Shown here one piece after another: positions 32,993-40,732 of a stretch of 64,000 nt of DNA (the first letter of the stretch is position 1; the number at the start of each line of letters is the position of its first letter). This stretch comes from DATBLE01 sp963719325 (GTDB lineage: Bacteria > Actinomycetota > Thermoleophilia > Gaiellales > Gaiellaceae): assembly GCA_963719325.1 (NCBI GenBank), contig CAVRBW010000024.1, positions 62,001-126,000 on the forward strand, in the 5' to 3' direction. A program made the position numbers and the translations under genes. The notes beneath the pieces are model-generated. The model was not told the origin of the DNA and searched no databases. It saw only the letters and a program-made list of their open reading frames with translations.

Positions 32993-34279
32993 GTGCTCAA
33001 CCTTGTCAACGTCGGGCGGAAGTCCCTGGCCGACTATGGGACGATCGCGAGCCGCGGCCTGATGGACGAGATCAGGCGGTTGGCGGAGCCGCTCGCCGGC
33101 AAGCGGGTCGCGCACCTGTCCGCGACGGCCTTCGGCGGCGGCGTGGCGGAGATCAACTACACGCTGATCCCGCTGATGGCGGACGTCGGGCTGGAAGTCG
33201 AGTGGCGGATCATCCACGGCCAGGACGAGTTCTTCCAGGTCACGAAGACGATCCACAACGCGCTCCAGGGAAACCCGCGGGGGCTGACCGAAGCAGAACG
33301 AGAGGTCTTCCGGCGCTGCAACGCGGCGAACGCGCGCGAGTTCGTCGACGACTACGACTTCGTGATCGTTCACGACCCCCAGCCGGCCGGGATGATCGAC
33401 CACTTCTCCGGGTCGCGGGCGCGCTGGATCTGGCGCTGCCACATCGACCTCTCGACGCCGAATGCCGATGTGCTCGGCTTCTTGCTGTCTTCGATCGGAC
33501 GCTACGACGCTGCCGTCTTCCACCGACGCGAATACGTCCCGGCAGGCGCGCAGCTGCCACCGTGCGTCATCTGGCCCCCGGCGATCGATCCGCTGATGCC
33601 GAAGAACATGGCGCTCTCACCGGAGGATGCCGCCTACATCGTCGATCAGTTCGGGATCGACGTCGACCGGCCGTTGCTCACCCAGGTCTCGCGATTCGAT
33701 CCGTGGAAGGACCCCCTCGGCGTGATCGACGCGTATCGAGCGGTGCAGGCGGACGTGCCCGAGGTGCAGCTCGCCCTCGTGGGGTCGATGGCACACGACG
33801 ACCCCGAGGGGTGGGACTTCTACAACCAGACCGTTGCCTATGCGGGCGGCGATCCGGACGTGTTCGTGCTCTCGAACCTGAACAACGTGGGTTCCGTCGA
33901 AGTGAACGCGTTCCAGGTGCACTCGCGGGCGGTGCTCCAGAAGTCGATCAGGGAGGGCTTCGGCCTGACCGTGACGGAGGCGCTCTGGAAGGCGAGGCCA
34001 ACCGTCGCCGGCCGCGTCGGCGGGATCGTCGCGCAGATCGTCGACGGCGATACCGGGTGGCTCGTCGACACGTCGTCGCAGGCGGCCGAGGCGTGCAAGG
34101 AGATCTTGCGCAACCCGGACGAGGCGCGTGCGCGTGCGCTGCGCGGCAAGGAGTTCGTCCGCAGGCATTTCCTCACTCCGCGGCTCCTTCGCGACTGGCT
34201 GGCGCTCTTCAACGTCCTGCTCGGGGACGAGTCCGTGGGCGAGCGCCTCGTCCGGGTCGACGCCGCCGGCGTTTCGTAG
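32993..34279 (+). CDS. treT: Trehalose synthase, glycosyltransferring (TreT, GT4)
   Basis: Makes trehalose from NDP-glucose and glucose in one step. The 428 residues fit TreT: VGRKSLADYGTIASRGLMDE, HLSATAFGGGVAEINYTLIP, RWIWRCHIDLSTPN, VSRFDPWKDPLGVIDAYR, and the nucleotide-binding LQKSIREGFGLTVTEALWK. The GTG at 32993 follows repeat R1 by 17 bp, and GAGG just inside that gap may be the ribosome site. It is followed 25 bp later by otsA, giving two trehalose routes side by side. Confidence 0.9.
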   Translation: MLNLVNVGRKSLADYGTIASRGLMDEIRRLAEPLAGKRVAHLSATAFGGGVAEINYTLIPLMADVGLEVEWRIIHGQDEFFQVTKTIHNALQGNPRGLTEAEREVFRRCNAANAREFVDDYDFVIVHDPQPAGMIDHFSGSRARWIWRCHIDLSTPNADVLGFLLSSIGRYDAAVFHRREYVPAGAQLPPCVIWPPAIDPLMPKNMALSPEDAAYIVDQFGIDVDRPLLTQVSRFDPWKDPLGVIDAYRAVQADVPEVQLALVGSMAHDDPEGWDFYNQTVAYAGGDPDVFVLSNLNNVGSVEVNAFQVHSRAVLQKSIREGFGLTVTEALWKARPTVAGRVGGIVAQIVDGDTGWLVDTSSQAAEACKEILRNPDEARARALRGKEFVRRHFLTPRLLRDWLALFNVLLGDESVGERLVRVDAAGVS

Positions 34280-34304
34280 GTTGAGGCGTGGCTAGGCTTC
34301 GCGC

Positions 34305-35774
34305 GTGGAGGACCTGCACCGGAAGCTGATCGTCGTCTCGAATCGGGGCCCGGTCTCGTACGGGCGGGGCTCGGACGGGCAGCGCGAGACGCGCCGAGGC
34401 GGCGGCGGCCTGGTCACCGCGCTCTCGGCGCTCGTCTCCCGCCACGACGTGACCTGGGTGGCGAGTGCGATGACCGGCGAAGACCGCGCGATCGCCGGGG
34501 AAGCCGACGGCTCGTTCGAGGAACTCGGTCGCGACGGTGCGCCCTACCGGTTGCGGCTCGTCGCTCACGACGAAGGCGACTTCGACCGGTTCTACAACGT
34601 CTTCGCGAACCCGACCCTGTGGTTCGTCCAGCACCACCTCTGGGACCTCGTGCGGGCGCCCGTCCACGACGAGGCGTTTCACGAGGCGTGGGCCAGCTAC
34701 GTGGCCGTGAACGAAGGCTTCGCCCAAGCGGTGGTGGAGGAGCTGGACGTGGAGCCCGAAGCGCCGGTGTGGTTCCACGACTACCAGCTCTACCTCGCGC
34801 CTCGCATCGTCCGGCGGGCGCGGCCGAGGGCGACCCTCTCGCACTTCGTCCACATTCCGTGGCCCGACGCCGACTCGTGGAGTGTCCTTCCGGGAGCGAT
34901 GCGCCGAGCACTCCACGACGGTCTGCTCGCCAACGACGTCGTCGGCTTCCACACTCGACGTTGGCGCGACAACTTCCTCGGCTCGGCGGCAGAGGTCCTC
35001 GGCGCCGAGGTGGACGCGAAAGAAGGCATTGTCGAGTACGAGGGTCGGCAGACGCTCGTCACTGCGCACCCGATCTCGGTGGACGTCACCGAGTTCGGCG
35101 AGCTTGCGGCAAGCGGCCAGGTTCGCGCGGAGGAGGACGATCTGCGGGGAAGCCGTCCCGAGCGCGTCGTCCTCAGGGTGGATCGTACGGATCCGTCCAA
35201 GAACATCGTGCGAGGATTTCGCGCGTTCGAGGTCTTCCTCGAGCGGTATCCGGAAGCACGAGGCGTTGTCGGCATGCTGGCCCTGCTCGACCCCTCACGC
35301 CAGGAGATTCCGGCGTACGCCACCTATCTCGAGGAGATCGAGGCTGTCGTCGCGAGGGTCAATCGCCGCTTTGGCACGGGCAGCTGGCTGCCGATCACGC
35401 TCGAGATCCGCGACGACTTCCCCCGCTCGGTCGCCGCCTACAAGCAGTACGACGTGCTGCTCGTGAATGCGATCTTCGACGGGATGAACCTGGTCGCGAA
35501 GGAGGCACCGCTGGTCAACGAGCGCGACGGCGTGCTGATCCTGTCGGAGAACACCGGCGCCTACGAGGAGCTCGGTGAGTGGGCGCTCACGGTCAATCCG
35601 TTCGACGTCGTCGGGCAGGCCGAGGCGATTCACGAGGCGCTCGACCTGTCCGCCTCCGAGCGGCGGTCTCGCGCCGAGGCGATCCGCGCCCACGTACGTG
35701 AGCACGACGTCGAAAGCTGGCTGGCCGCGCAGCTCGCGGATCTCGACTGGGTCTCCGCGCCCTCGCCGAGCTAA
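34305..35774 (+). CDS. otsA: Trehalose-6-phosphate synthase (GT20)
   Basis: Transfers glucose from an NDP-glucose to glucose-6-phosphate. 489 residues from GTG 34305. The family features are LIVVSNRGPVSYGRG, VWFHDYQLYLAPRIVR, HIPWPDADSWSVLP, VLRVDRTDPSKNIVRGFRAF, and NAIFDGMNLVAKEAPLVNER near the C-terminus. No trehalose-phosphate phosphatase (OtsB) is adjacent; the nearest HAD gene is 20 kb away and not OtsB-like. The phosphatase is presumably elsewhere, or TreT is the main route. Confidence 0.93.
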   Translation: MEDLHRKLIVVSNRGPVSYGRGSDGQRETRRGGGGLVTALSALVSRHDVTWVASAMTGEDRAIAGEADGSFEELGRDGAPYRLRLVAHDEGDFDRFYNVFANPTLWFVQHHLWDLVRAPVHDEAFHEAWASYVAVNEGFAQAVVEELDVEPEAPVWFHDYQLYLAPRIVRRARPRATLSHFVHIPWPDADSWSVLPGAMRRALHDGLLANDVVGFHTRRWRDNFLGSAAEVLGAEVDAKEGIVEYEGRQTLVTAHPISVDVTEFGELAASGQVRAEEDDLRGSRPERVVLRVDRTDPSKNIVRGFRAFEVFLERYPEARGVVGMLALLDPSRQEIPAYATYLEEIEAVVARVNRRFGTGSWLPITLEIRDDFPRSVAAYKQYDVLLVNAIFDGMNLVAKEAPLVNERDGVLILSENTGAYEELGEWALTVNPFDVVGQAEAIHEALDLSASERRSRAEAIRAHVREHDVESWLAAQLADLDWVSAPSPS

Positions 35775-35859
35775 CCGAAGCTCACGGGGGACCGCAGGCT
35801 TCCCACGCGCACCCTGGTTCCCCGAGCTCTTCGCGACGCATTGGGGCACACTGCAGGCG

Positions 35860-36306
35860 ATGAGCGATCTCTCTCACGTCGACGAGACGGGGCACGTCCG
35901 CATGGTGGACGTCGGCGGGAAGCCGGTGTCACGCCGGCGCGCGGCGGCCGCTGCGGTGGTCCGGATGGCTCCGGAGACGGCGAGGAGGCTGCGGGAGCTG
36001 CCGAAGGGTGATGCGCTGACGACCGCGCAGGTAGCGGGGGTGATGGCGGCCAAGCGGACGAGCGATCTGATCCCGCTCTGCCATCCGCTCCCGCTCACCA
36101 ACATCGAGGTCGCGCTTGCCGTCCGAGGCGAGTCGGTCGAGATCGAAGCGGTTGTAGAGACCACTGCGCAGACCGGGGTGGAGATGGAGGCCCTGGTCGC
36201 GGCCTCGATTGCGGCGCTCACGGTCTACGACATGGCGAAGGCGATCGACAAGGAAATGGTGGTCGAGACGGTCAGGCTGGTCGAGAAGACGAAGGAGCCT
36301 GCGTGA
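35860..36306 (+). CDS. moaC: Cyclic pyranopterin monophosphate synthase MoaC
   Basis: Second step of molybdopterin synthesis. 148 residues from ATG 35860, preceded by GCAGG. The family motifs HVDETGHVRMVDVGGKPVSR, AAKRTSDLIPLCHPLPLTN, TTAQTGVEMEALVAASIAAL and YDMAKAIDKEMVV are complete, including the catalytic Asp/Lys region. The stop overlaps the mogA GTG as GTGA, so the two are translationally coupled. The 85-bp spacer from otsA may hold its promoter. Confidence 0.96.
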   Translation: MSDLSHVDETGHVRMVDVGGKPVSRRRAAAAAVVRMAPETARRLRELPKGDALTTAQVAGVMAAKRTSDLIPLCHPLPLTNIEVALAVRGESVEIEAVVETTAQTGVEMEALVAASIAALTVYDMAKAIDKEMVVETVRLVEKTKEPA

Positions 36307-36786
36307 AGGCGGCCGTGCTCACCGTGTCGGACGGCGTCGCCGCCGGGACACGTGAGGACGCGAGCGGTGACCTCTTGGACGAGCTGCTTCGCGCCGAGTC
36401 CTTCGAGGTCGTGCGCCGGATCGTTCCGGACGAACGCGAGGTGATTGCGGACGCGATCGCGGAGCTGACCGTCGAGGCGAGACTCGTCCTGACCACAGGT
36501 GGCACGGGGCTCGCGCCGCGCGACGTCACACCGGAGGCCACGCTGCGGAGTGGTCGAGCGTGCAGCTCCCGGGATCGCCGAGGCGATTCGCGCGGCGTCG
36601 ATCGCGAAGACGCCTCACGCGCTGCTCTCGCGCGGGGTCGCCGGGGTCCGTGGGTCGACGCTCGTGGTCAACCTGCCAGGTTCGCCCGGAGGGTGCCGCG
36701 ACGGATTCGAGGTTCTGCGGCCGGCGATGCATCACGCCCTCGAGCTCCTCGCCGGGGAGCACGACGTCGCCCATCGTCAGTCATGA
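36303..36786 (+). CDS. mogA: Molybdopterin adenylyltransferase MogA/MoaB, frameshifted
   Basis: Adenylates molybdopterin before MoeA inserts molybdate. The first frame encodes VLTVSDGVAAGTREDASGD and VLTTGGTGLAPRDVTPEAT up to about 36545. The remainder (ERAAPGIAEAIRAASIAKTP…GVRGSTLVVNLPGSPGG) is in another frame to the stop at 36786. One extra base near CTGCGGAGTGGTC (36543–36555) explains the break; with it removed the protein is about 160 residues, normal for the family. As read, the first frame would continue to 36797 as an Arg-rich tail. Confidence 0.85.
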
Positions 36787-36793
36787 GCAACCC

Positions 36794-37663
36794 GTGAGCG
36801 AGACCGCTCTGCAGCCGTTGCCGATGCGCTTCGCGAGGCTCGTCAAGATCGAGCACACCGTCTTCGCGCTTCCCTTCGCCTACGTCGGCGCCTTCCTCGC
36901 AGTCGGGGACGTGCCCGGCACGCACGATCTCGTGTGGATCACGGTTGCGATGGTCGGTGCGCGGTCGCTGGCGATGGCACTCAACCGTCTGATCGACGCG
37001 CAGATCGACGCCCGCAACCCACGAACGGCCGGGCGAGAGCTGCCGGCCGGTGTCTTGTCCGCTGCGCAGGTGGTCGCCTTCTGCTGTGCCTCGCTCGCGC
37101 TCTTCCTCGTCGCGGTCTGGCAGCTCGATCCACTCGTTCGGTGGCTCTGGCCGATCCCGGTTGCGGGCTTCGTGGTCTACCCGTACCTGAAACGCCTGAC
37201 CTGGCTCTCGCACCTGTGGCTCGGCGCCGTCGACGGTCTCGCGCCGATCGGCGCCTGGGCTGCGATCCGCGGCGAGATCCCGTGGGAGGCCTGGGCGCTC
37301 GGTGGTGGCGTGGCGGTGTGGATCGCCGGCTTCGACCTCTTCTACTCCTTGTTCGACATCGAGGTCGACCGTCGGCAGGGCTTGCACTCATGGGCGACTC
37401 GGTGGGGTGTCGCGGGCGTCTTTCGCGGTGCGGAGCTTCTGCACGTAGTGACGATCGCTCTGCTCGTCGCGACGGGCCTGGGGCTGCGGGTCGGGGGCCT
37501 CTACTGGCTCGGCGTCGGCGTGGTTGCGGTGCTGCTCGTCTACGAGCACCTGCTCGTCCGTCCGTCGGCGCTCCGCCGCCTCGATGCGGCCTTCTTCACC
37601 ATGAACGGAGTGATCAGCGTCACCTTCTTCGCCTTCGTCCTCGCCGACGCTCTCGTCGCGTGA
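36794..37663 (+). CDS. UbiA-family prenyltransferase (MqnP-like)
   Basis: 289-residue polytopic prenyltransferase. The first Asp-rich motif is NRLIDAQIDARNPRTAGREL and the second is FDIEVDRRQGLHSW. The N-terminus RFARLVKIEHTVFALPFAYVGAFLA is typical of 4-hydroxybenzoate prenyltransferase-like proteins, including the putative menaquinone (futalosine) enzyme MqnP. The position next to cytochrome c maturation genes fits a respiratory quinone role. The exact substrate is inference. GTG 36794 is chosen for the conserved N-terminus. Confidence 0.85.
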   Translation: MSETALQPLPMRFARLVKIEHTVFALPFAYVGAFLAVGDVPGTHDLVWITVAMVGARSLAMALNRLIDAQIDARNPRTAGRELPAGVLSAAQVVAFCCASLALFLVAVWQLDPLVRWLWPIPVAGFVVYPYLKRLTWLSHLWLGAVDGLAPIGAWAAIRGEIPWEAWALGGGVAVWIAGFDLFYSLFDIEVDRRQGLHSWATRWGVAGVFRGAELLHVVTIALLVATGLGLRVGGLYWLGVGVVAVLLVYEHLLVRPSALRRLDAAFFTMNGVISVTFFAFVLADALVA

Positions 37664-37702
37664 TCGTCTCGATGTCCTTTCGGCACAGTGGTGTGGGGTC
37701 TT

Positions 37703-37719
37703 CGGCGATACGATCGCCG
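37703..37719. promoter_or_regulatory. Inverted repeat upstream of ccmA
   Basis: CGGCGAT-ACG-ATCGCCG is a perfect 7-bp inverted repeat with a 3-bp centre in the 124-bp spacer before ccmA. It contains TACGAT, which could act as a −10. It may be an operator or part of the promoter for the ccm–hem run; no known regulator motif was recognised. Confidence 0.35.
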
Positions 37720-37787
37720 CGGGGAGGAGGCTGGGTCCACCAAGGCAAGGACACGTCCGACAGGGACACGGAGATGAGGGGACCGGC

Positions 37788-38372
37788 GTGATTCGCGCGC
37801 GAGGGCTCGGCCGCGCCTTCGGCTCGAAGCGCGTCATCCGCGATCTCGATCTCGACGTGGCTCGAGGCGGATTCCTTCTCGTCACCGGCCCGAACGGTTC
37901 CGGCAAGACGACGCTCCTGCGGCTGGTCGCGGGCCTCCTCGTGCCGACAGCCGGTGTGCTCGAGGTGGCCGTCCCGCGGGAGCGCATCGGCTTCCTCGGT
38001 CATGAGCCACTCGTCTACCGGGAGCTGACCGCAGTCGAGAATCTCGACCTGTACGGACGCCTGTACCGAGTTCCCGAGCGCCGTGAGCGGATCGGGATGA
38101 TGCTCGAACGCTTCGGCCTCTGGGATGTCCGCAACCAGCGAGCCGACTCGTTCTCGCGGGGGATGCTCCAGCGGCTCGCGCTCTGCCGTGCGCTGCTTCA
38201 CGACCCTTGCCTGCTGGTCCTGGACGAGCCGTTCAATGCCCTCGACGACGAGGGGGCTGCGCTCCTCGACCGCGAGCTCGCCGAACGACGCCCGCAGGCG
38301 ACCTTCCTCGTCGCCACCCACGATCCGGAACGAGTCGCTTCGTTCGCAGGCGACCGTCTGGCCTTCGCATGA
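37788..38372 (+). CDS. ccmA: Heme exporter ATP-binding subunit CcmA
   Basis: ATPase of the CcmABCD complex for cytochrome c maturation. 194 residues from GTG 37788. Walker A is TGPNGSGKTTLLRLVAG, signature ADSFSRGMLQRLALCRALLH (a degenerate form of LSxGQ with FSRGM), Walker B LLVLDEPFNALDD, and H-loop VATHDPERV. The length is typical of CcmA. The stop lies within repeat R4 copy b, and ccmB starts 122 bp downstream. Confidence 0.9.
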   Translation: MIRARGLGRAFGSKRVIRDLDLDVARGGFLLVTGPNGSGKTTLLRLVAGLLVPTAGVLEVAVPRERIGFLGHEPLVYRELTAVENLDLYGRLYRVPERRERIGMMLERFGLWDVRNQRADSFSRGMLQRLALCRALLHDPCLLVLDEPFNALDDEGAALLDRELAERRPQATFLVATHDPERVASFAGDRLAFA

Positions 38373-38491
38373 GCCGTTGGCTCGACGGAGGCGACCACCG
38401 GCGTAGGCTTGACGGAGCCAGCAGTGAGCGCAGGTGCTGGCCTTGCCGGCGGCGGAGCGGAAAGGGAGCGCAGGTGCCGGCGGCGGAGCGG
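38369..38491 (+). repeat. Repeat R4, copy b (ccmA–ccmB junction)
   Basis: Starts ATGAGCCGTTGGCTCGACGG, matching 7004–7029 at 25 of 26 positions. It is followed by a partial second unit (GTAGGCTTGACGGAG) and two GAGCGCAGGTGCYGGC segments with CGGCGGAGCGG. This fills the ccmA–ccmB gap. Internal duplication suggests unit amplification. No gene was seen in it. Confidence 0.5.
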
Positions 38492-38493
38492 GT

Positions 38494-39135
38494 ATGAGCG
38501 CCTACCTGGCTGACGTCGCCACGCTGGCGCGCAAGGATCTCCGGCTCGAGCTTCGCGCTCGCAACACGGTGCCGGCGATGCTCCTGTTCGTCATCGCCGC
38601 GCTCGTCGTCTTCCATTTCGCGTTGCCGGCCGACAGCTCCGAGCTGGCGGCGAAAGGGCTGCTCTGGGTGGCGATCGTCTTCACTGCGCTACTCGGGCTG
38701 ACCAGGGCATTCGTCGCCGAACGGGAGCAGCGTCTGATCGACGGGCTCCTGCTCGCCCCCTGCGATCGCAGCGCGATCTGGCTCGCGAAGTCGATGGCGG
38801 TGCTCGGGTTTCTCGTCGTTGCCGAGCTCGTCGCGCTGCCCGCGTTCGCACTCTTCTTCTCCGGGGTCGACGGCGCGACGATCGCAAGCGTCGCGCTCGC
38901 CGACCTCGGGATCTGCGCGGTCGGCACGGTGCTCGCAGCGATGGCAGCGGCTGGCCGCGCGCGCGAGCTTCTGCTCCCACTCCTCTTCCTGCCGCTTGCG
39001 ATCCCGATCATCGTCGGGGGCGTCGGCGCGAGCGTCACCGGCGAGCCCGGCCGTTACCTGGGCTTTCTCGCGCTCTACGACGCCGTCTTTGCGATCATCT
39101 CCTGGGCCTCCTTTGAGTACGTGGTCACGGAATAA
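38494..39135 (+). CDS. ccmB: Heme exporter permease CcmB
   Basis: Six-transmembrane permease partner of CcmA, 213 residues from ATG 38494. The N-terminus LADVATLARKDLRLELRARN and the following hydrophobic segments, with AFVAEREQRLIDGLLLAPCD and PLAIPIIVGGVGAS, match CcmB. A longer frame from 38434 would add a repeat-encoded leader and is not preferred. Its 3' end overlaps the proposed ccmC TTG start by 23 nt. Confidence 0.92.
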   Translation: MSAYLADVATLARKDLRLELRARNTVPAMLLFVIAALVVFHFALPADSSELAAKGLLWVAIVFTALLGLTRAFVAEREQRLIDGLLLAPCDRSAIWLAKSMAVLGFLVVAELVALPAFALFFSGVDGATIASVALADLGICAVGTVLAAMAAAGRARELLLPLLFLPLAIPIIVGGVGASVTGEPGRYLGFLALYDAVFAIISWASFEYVVTE

Positions 39136-39802
39136 CCAGGTCCCCGTACTGGCGGGCCTCGCAGGCGCGCTGCTCAGTGCGGCGATCGCGCTGATCTTCT
39201 TCTACGCGCCCGTGGACGCCGATCAGGGCCTCTCGCAGAAGATCTTCTACTTCCACGTCCCGATCGCGCTGACGGCCTACGCCTGCTTCGGCTGGGGAGC
39301 GTGGAAGGCGCTGCTCGTCCTCTGGAAGGGGAAGCCGGGCGCGGACATGGAGAGTTACGTCGCCATTCACCAGGGCGTGATCTTCGGCGCGCTGACGTTG
39401 ATCACCGGGTCGATCTGGGCGAAGATCTCCTGGGGTGTCTGGTGGACCTGGAGCGAACGGCAGCTCGTCCTCTTCCTCGTCCTCTTCCTCTTCTACTCCG
39501 CGTACTTCATGCTGCGCTTCTCGGTCGAGGCCGGGCCGCAACGTGAGAACCTGAGCGCCGTGTACGCGCTCTTCGGCGTGGTGCTCATCCCGGTCAGCTT
39601 CCTGGCGATTCGCCTCGCGGAGAACTTCATCCATCCGACCGTCTTCACCAGCCGTGGCCCCCAGATGGCGACGTCGCAGTTCGCCACCTTTTGCGTCGCG
39701 CTCGCGGCGATGATCGCGCTCGCAGGTGCGCTCTACCGCGTCGAGGTGCTCGGCAAGCGCCTGGACGCCCGCCTGCAGGAGCTGCGGGAGCTGCTCGCGT
39801 GA
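39113..39802 (+). CDS. ccmC: Heme-handling membrane protein CcmC
   Basis: Cytochrome c maturation protein with six transmembrane segments, 229 residues from TTG 39113. The haem-binding Trp-rich motif is WGVWWTWSERQLVLFL; in most homologues the position after WWxW is Asp, here Ser. Conserved His residues are in YFHVPIALTAY, AIHQGVIFG and FIHPTVF. The start is the only canonical codon that allows the full first helix. Confidence 0.9.
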   Translation: MSTWSRNNQVPVLAGLAGALLSAAIALIFFYAPVDADQGLSQKIFYFHVPIALTAYACFGWGAWKALLVLWKGKPGADMESYVAIHQGVIFGALTLITGSIWAKISWGVWWTWSERQLVLFLVLFLFYSAYFMLRFSVEAGPQRENLSAVYALFGVVLIPVSFLAIRLAENFIHPTVFTSRGPQMATSQFATFCVALAAMIALAGALYRVEVLGKRLDARLQELRELLA

Positions 39803-39951
39803 GTGCCTCCGAGAAGTACGCCGCCGCCGCCTATCTCGTCGTCTTCGTCTTCGTCCTTCTCTATCTCGCGATCATGGCGCTGAAGCTCACCCGCCTCGAA
39901 CGGGAGATCGGCGAGCTGACCGACCTCGCCCGCAAACGCGTCGATGGCTGA
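39799..39951 (+). CDS. ccmD: CcmD-like small membrane protein
   Basis: 50-residue protein with one transmembrane helix (about 8–28, AAYLVVFVFVLLYLAIMAL) followed by a charged amphipathic helix (TRLEREIGELTDLARKR). Size, topology and position directly after ccmC fit CcmD, which stabilises the CcmABC–haem complex. GTG 39799 overlaps the ccmC stop, and the 3' end overlaps the next gene by 8 nt. Confidence 0.78.
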   Translation: MSASEKYAAAAYLVVFVFVLLYLAIMALKLTRLEREIGELTDLARKRVDG

Positions 39952-40732
39952 GCTGCTCTTCTGGCCGGCGCTGCTCGCCTACGGCGAGGCGGCTGTTGCC
40001 TATGCAGGCGACGCACGCCGTCCGGGAACCGCCGGCCGACTGGCGACGTGGGGCGTGCGCGTCGGCTGGCTCCTCCAGACCGCGCTGCTCATCGTCCAGG
40101 CTGCCCGCTCGGACGGGTTCCCCTGGGCAACGTGGGCAGGCTCGCTCAACCTCTTCGTCTGGTTCGTGGTCAGCGTCTACCTCATCTGGGGTTGTCGAAC
40201 GCGCTACCGGCTCCTCGGGCTGGCGGTCATGCCGCTGGCGGCCGCGCTGCTCGTCCTCGCCCGGGTGGGCGGCGGCACCGGAGACGCCTCCCGCAGCCAG
40301 TACTCGACCGCGTTCCTCGTCCTCCATGTGGGTCTCGTTTCGTTCGCGTTCGCCGGATTCACCCTCGCGGCCGGGCTGTCGGTGCTCTATCTCTGGCAGG
40401 AACAGCGGTTGAAGAGTCGTCGCGCCGGAGGCATTCTCGGCCGCGCGCCCTCGCTCGTCACGCTCGAGACGTTTGCAGGCAGGACGATCGCCCTCGCACT
40501 GCCCGCGCTGACGGTCGGGATCGCGGCCGGGCTCGTCAGACTCAGGCACGAGGGCCGAGCCGTCGACGCACTGATGGCGGTCACCTTCGGGTCGTGGCTC
40601 GTCTACGCTGCCTACGTTGTTCTGCGCTTCGAGGTGGGTTGGCGCGGGCGCCGCGCCGCTTACCTCGGCCTCGCGGGCTTCGCGCTCGTGATCGTCGCTC
40701 GGCTCGGCCTGCAACTCACCCATTTCTCATGA
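39944..40732 (+). CDS. CcsA/HemX-like cytochrome c assembly membrane protein
   Basis: 262-residue protein with about eight transmembrane segments, matching the cytochrome c assembly (CcsA/HemX) fold. Visible features are GFPWATWAGSLNLFVWFVV (Trp-rich region), VLHVGLVSFAFAGFTLAAGL with a conserved His, and FGSWLVYAAYVVLRF. Proteins of this type are often encoded just upstream of hemA, as here. It could handle haem for cytochrome biogenesis or modulate HemA. The stop overlaps the hemA ATG as ATGA. Confidence 0.85.
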   Translation: MAELLFWPALLAYGEAAVAYAGDARRPGTAGRLATWGVRVGWLLQTALLIVQAARSDGFPWATWAGSLNLFVWFVVSVYLIWGCRTRYRLLGLAVMPLAAALLVLARVGGGTGDASRSQYSTAFLVLHVGLVSFAFAGFTLAAGLSVLYLWQEQRLKSRRAGGILGRAPSLVTLETFAGRTIALALPALTVGIAAGLVRLRHEGRAVDALMAVTFGSWLVYAAYVVLRFEVGWRGRRAAYLGLAGFALVIVARLGLQLTHFS

